DNA of 7,638 bases, taken from positions 1-7,638 of the forward strand of contig CALUDF010000145.1 of assembly GCA_943914745.1 (NCBI GenBank). Reading direction: 5' to 3'. Numbering within the stretch: the first letter of the stretch is position 1; every line of letters begins with the position of its first letter. Shown here in pieces: positions 6,165-7,638 of the stretch. Under the pieces are notes generated by a model that saw only the letters and a list, made by a program, of their open reading frames with translations, searched no databases and was not told the DNA's origin. A program made the position numbers and the translations under genes. The stretch comes from an uncultured Bacteriovorax sp. GTDB lineage: Bacteria > Bdellovibrionota > Bacteriovoracia > Bacteriovoracales > Bacteriovoracaceae.

Positions 6165-6671
6165 TTAGCTTAAAAGTTTATTCAAGGAATTCGCAAACTC
6201 CTGAACATCGCGAGAACTAAAAGCCGCAGGGCCTCCAGTGATGCTGCCACCATCGCGAAGCTCTTTCATAAAATTTCTCATTGAAAGGGCCTCTCCAATA
6301 TTGTCTTCAATATAAATCTCACCTCGAGGGTTAATGGCAACGGCCCCCTTCTCCACTACTTTTGCAGCGAGAGGAATGTCAGCCGTAACAACAAGATCTG
6401 AAGACTTCACGTGATCGACGATGTATTGATCGGCCACATCATCTCCACGATCAACGATAACAAGCCGGATAAGATCAGAATGAGGGATAGTAAGGTAAGA
6501 GTTCGCGACTAAAATAAGTGAGAGCTTAAGACGTGCCGAGGTCTTAAAAGCAATTTCCTTTATCGCCTTAGGGCAAGCGTCAGCATCGATCCATAATGTG
6601 TCAGGTTTTAGCTTCAAAGTACTACCGTTCTGGATTTTCTTAATGAGATCATCAAATAAAGAATAAATCAT
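6165..6671 (-). CDS. YaiI/YqxD (UPF0178, DUF188) family protein
   Basis: A 168-residue protein clearly of the UPF0178 family. Conserved blocks appear in order: I28-D-A-D-A-C-P34, V-A-N-S (55-58), D-R-G-D-D-V-A-D (74-81), V-T-A-D-I-P-L-A-A (95-103), N-P-R-G-E (114-118), M-R-N-F-M-K-E-L-R (131-139) and a terminal T-G-G-P-x-x-F-S-S-R-D-V-Q-E-F-A-N block (145-161). The fold is PIN/NYN-like with a cluster of aspartates (29, 31, 98) like a metal-dependent nuclease site, but the cellular substrate is unproven. Family members usually begin a few residues before the D-A-D-A-C-P motif; here about 27 residues precede it, and no better start is available downstream. No Shine-Dalgarno precedes ATG 6671. 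It is cytoplasmic. The patatin-like frame follows 21 bases after its stop and probably shares its transcript. Confidence 0.95.
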   Translation of the reverse strand: MIYSLFDDLIKKIQNGSTLKLKPDTLWIDADACPKAIKEIAFKTSARLKLSLILVANSYLTIPHSDLIRLVIVDRGDDVADQYIVDHVKSSDLVVTADIPLAAKVVEKGAVAINPRGEIYIEDNIGEALSMRNFMKELRDGGSITGGPAAFSSRDVQEFANSLNKLLS

Positions 6672-6684
6672 TTACGAGGCTTTT

Positions 6685-6694
6685 ATCAATTGAT
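6685..6694. repeat. Palindrome ATCAATTGAT between divergent genes
   Basis: A perfect 10-bp palindrome with A/T flanks, placed between the YaiI-like gene and the plus-strand gene at 6739 and overlapping the predicted -35 of the latter. It might be an operator. The same 10-mer also occurs inside coding sequence at 5530-5539, so chance in AT-rich DNA is a real alternative. Confidence 0.3.
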
Positions 6695-6718
6695 TAAAAT
6701 GTTAAAGGTACTTATTTT
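6690..6718 (+). promoter_or_regulatory. Predicted sigma70-type promoter
   Basis: TTGATT (6690-6695) and TATTTT (6713-6718) are separated by exactly 17 bases and lie just upstream of the plus-strand gene. Transcription would begin near 6725, which would leave a leader of about 14 bases before ATG 6739 that still contains GGGGA, or an essentially leaderless mRNA if ATG 6727 is used. Confidence 0.45.
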
Positions 6719-6738
6719 AGTCTTTTATGGGGATGGCC

Positions 6739-7116
6739 ATGAATCAAACACTACTGCAAACACTCTTAAAGCAAGAAGCGGTCTTCTTTCATCCAAAGAA
6801 TGGAAGCTTTGATGTCGGTAAAATTCAAGCTCAGGCGCTCAGCCTAGATCACTCTTGGCAAGACCCCACGATCCCTAAAAATATCCTAGTTTTTCTCTCT
6901 GAGAATTCTAAGAAAGTTAGTGTCTCCAAGATCGAACAGCAAGATAAAAAAGAATATCCTTATGTCTTAGTTATCGCGATTCAAGAAGACGAAGTCTATG
7001 TCAATCAATTCGGAGGCCCTGAGTTCCTGCAGGCTTCAGGAAAATTCATGAAGTGGATGCTTGAAAATTATGATTGCCTTATCTCAAATGAAGAAACGAC
7101 GGTTCTCTCTGAGTAA
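6739..7116 (+). CDS. Unrecognised small cytoplasmic protein
   Basis: Three in-frame ATGs occur at 6727, 6733 and 6739. I chose 6739 (125 residues) because GGGGA at 6729-6733 lies five bases before it; the first ATG would give 129 residues. The product has no signal peptide or membrane segment. It begins with an amphipathic helix (Q-T-L-L-Q-T-L-L-K-Q-E), then mixed alpha/beta sequence with strands such as N-I-L-V-F-L and P-Y-V-L-V-I-A-I, an acidic turn (Q-E-D-E-V-Y-V) and a C-terminal helix (F-M-K-W-M-L-E-N-Y). It contains a single Cys. I recognise no family. It is divergent from the YaiI-like gene, with a predicted promoter in between, and its stop is 21 bases from the convergent stop at 7138. 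Coding is supported by the promoter, ribosome binding site and amino-acid composition. Confidence 0.75.
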   Translation: MNQTLLQTLLKQEAVFFHPKNGSFDVGKIQAQALSLDHSWQDPTIPKNILVFLSENSKKVSVSKIEQQDKKEYPYVLVIAIQEDEVYVNQFGGPEFLQASGKFMKWMLENYDCLISNEETTVLSE

Positions 7117-7137
7117 GTAGTCTGAATATCTACCAGC

Positions 7138-7431
7138 TTAATAACTTCCTTCTTTTTTTAAAAACCTTAACGCATCAACATCAGCGATATCTCCAGGATA
7201 ACACAATGGTGATGCTCCTCCGGGTCGAGAATAAGCGCTACGCTTTCCACAAGACCTTCCATTCCTCATTACATTGTAGGGACAAGGGCATGGTCCACGA
7301 TACGAAGAAATAGAGATCCGTATCATTTCCTTCTTTGCGCTTTCCAATTCTTTGTTTGAAAAAGCTCCGGCACTTTCCCCTACAAAAAAAATTGCAAAAA
7401 CGACAGCGATTGAAGTTTTGATAATGCTCAT
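7138..7431 (-). CDS. Small exported Cys-containing protein with PCPYN motif
   Basis: The start ATG 7431 gives 97 residues; the frame extends back to a TTG at 7464, but that would put 11 polar residues before the signal peptide. The N-terminus (I-I-K-T-S, hydrophobic core 6-17, A-G-A at 21-23) is a Sec signal peptide. The mature part carries S-Y-R-G-P-C-P-C-P-Y-N (residues 43-53), N-G-R-S-C-G-K-R-S-A-Y-S-R-P-G-G (57-72) and P-L-C-Y (75-78). Cysteines 48, 50, 61 and 77 could form two disulfides or bind metal. I have the impression that this P-C-P-Y-N ... G-x-x-C-G-x-R-S-A-Y-S-R-P-G-G pattern recurs in small hypothetical proteins of many Proteobacteria, but I cannot name a function. No good Shine-Dalgarno is visible, so the start is less certain than the frame. 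Confidence 0.8.
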   Translation of the reverse strand: MSIIKTSIAVVFAIFFVGESAGAFSNKELESAKKEMIRISISSYRGPCPCPYNVMRNGRSCGKRSAYSRPGGASPLCYPGDIADVDALRFLKKEGSY

Positions 7432-7638
7432 GAAACATAGTTTCTCATGAATATTCGACCACAACGTGAAAAGTATTTACTTTAGAATAAAAACCAGAAA
7501 TTAGAATTGAGAATACATTTTAGGCCGGCACAAAAAGTTGCCATCGTCTTTTCTCTAAAAAACCTTCAACCATCTGAGAAAACTAGAAAAAATTTATATT
7601 TTACGAATCTTGAACGAGGTTGAGATTATAATGATCCG
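7432..7638. other. Right-end intergenic region
   Basis: AT-rich DNA without a complete gene. GAGG (7616-7619) and TGAGA (7621-7625) precede an ATG at 7631, which might start a plus-strand gene that continues past the window, but only eight bases are visible. A minus-strand TATTCT near 7485 could be a -10 for the small exported protein, without a good -35. Confidence 0.3.

Noticed and set aside
7117..7137. Short GTAG/CTAC dyad between the convergent stops as a terminator
   Set aside because: Only about four base pairs and no T-tract.

Overview
The window reads as a chromosomal segment from a Gram-negative bacterium of moderately low GC content (about 40% by eye). Exported proteins with Sec-type signal peptides, a lipoprotein with a classic lipobox, a predicted outer-membrane beta-barrel, a prodomain-less secreted subtilase and the local protein style resemble predatory Bdellovibrionota (Bacteriovorax/Peredibacter-like). 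That assignment is an inference from gene flavour; there is no rRNA or other phylogenetic marker. I see no tRNA, rRNA, CRISPR array or insertion sequence.

Layout. (1) At the left edge, a gene cut by the window boundary encodes a two-part protein ending in a HEPN-like domain (R-x4-H), followed by a small Hva1/DUF2945 TUDOR-like gene. (2) At 1595-3374 a tight plus-strand cassette encodes a 48-aa lipoprotein, a 341-aa exported protein of unknown family and a 191-aa outer-membrane barrel, closed by a strong terminator at 3381-3408 that also serves the convergent gene. (3) At 3416-4137, minus strand, a DUF6172 gene is translationally coupled to a cold-shock-domain gene. (4) At 4346-5383 lies a secreted S8 serine protease with all catalytic residues. 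(5) At 5343-6671, minus strand, a YaiI/YqxD (UPF0178) gene is followed by a patatin-like phospholipase reading frame. (6) At 6739-7431 a small unrecognised gene converges on a small Cys-containing exported protein; the right end has no clear gene.

The most notable observation is the patatin-like gene. Its catalytic half ends at an in-frame TGA (5628-5630), yet the same frame continues open for 94 more codons that look like the C-terminal part of the same fold. Its N-terminal strand is also coded upstream of any ATG/GTG/TTG, with a well-placed Shine-Dalgarno in front of an ATT codon. The locus is therefore either a recently inactivated gene (nonsense mutation plus start-codon loss), a pair of sequence errors, or a gene using a rare AUU start and UGA readthrough. 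Second-tier points are the HEPN-containing edge gene, the exported three-gene cassette of unknown function, and the cold-shock operon with a potentially bistable leader hairpin. No complete, clearly new multi-gene defence or mobile system is visible.
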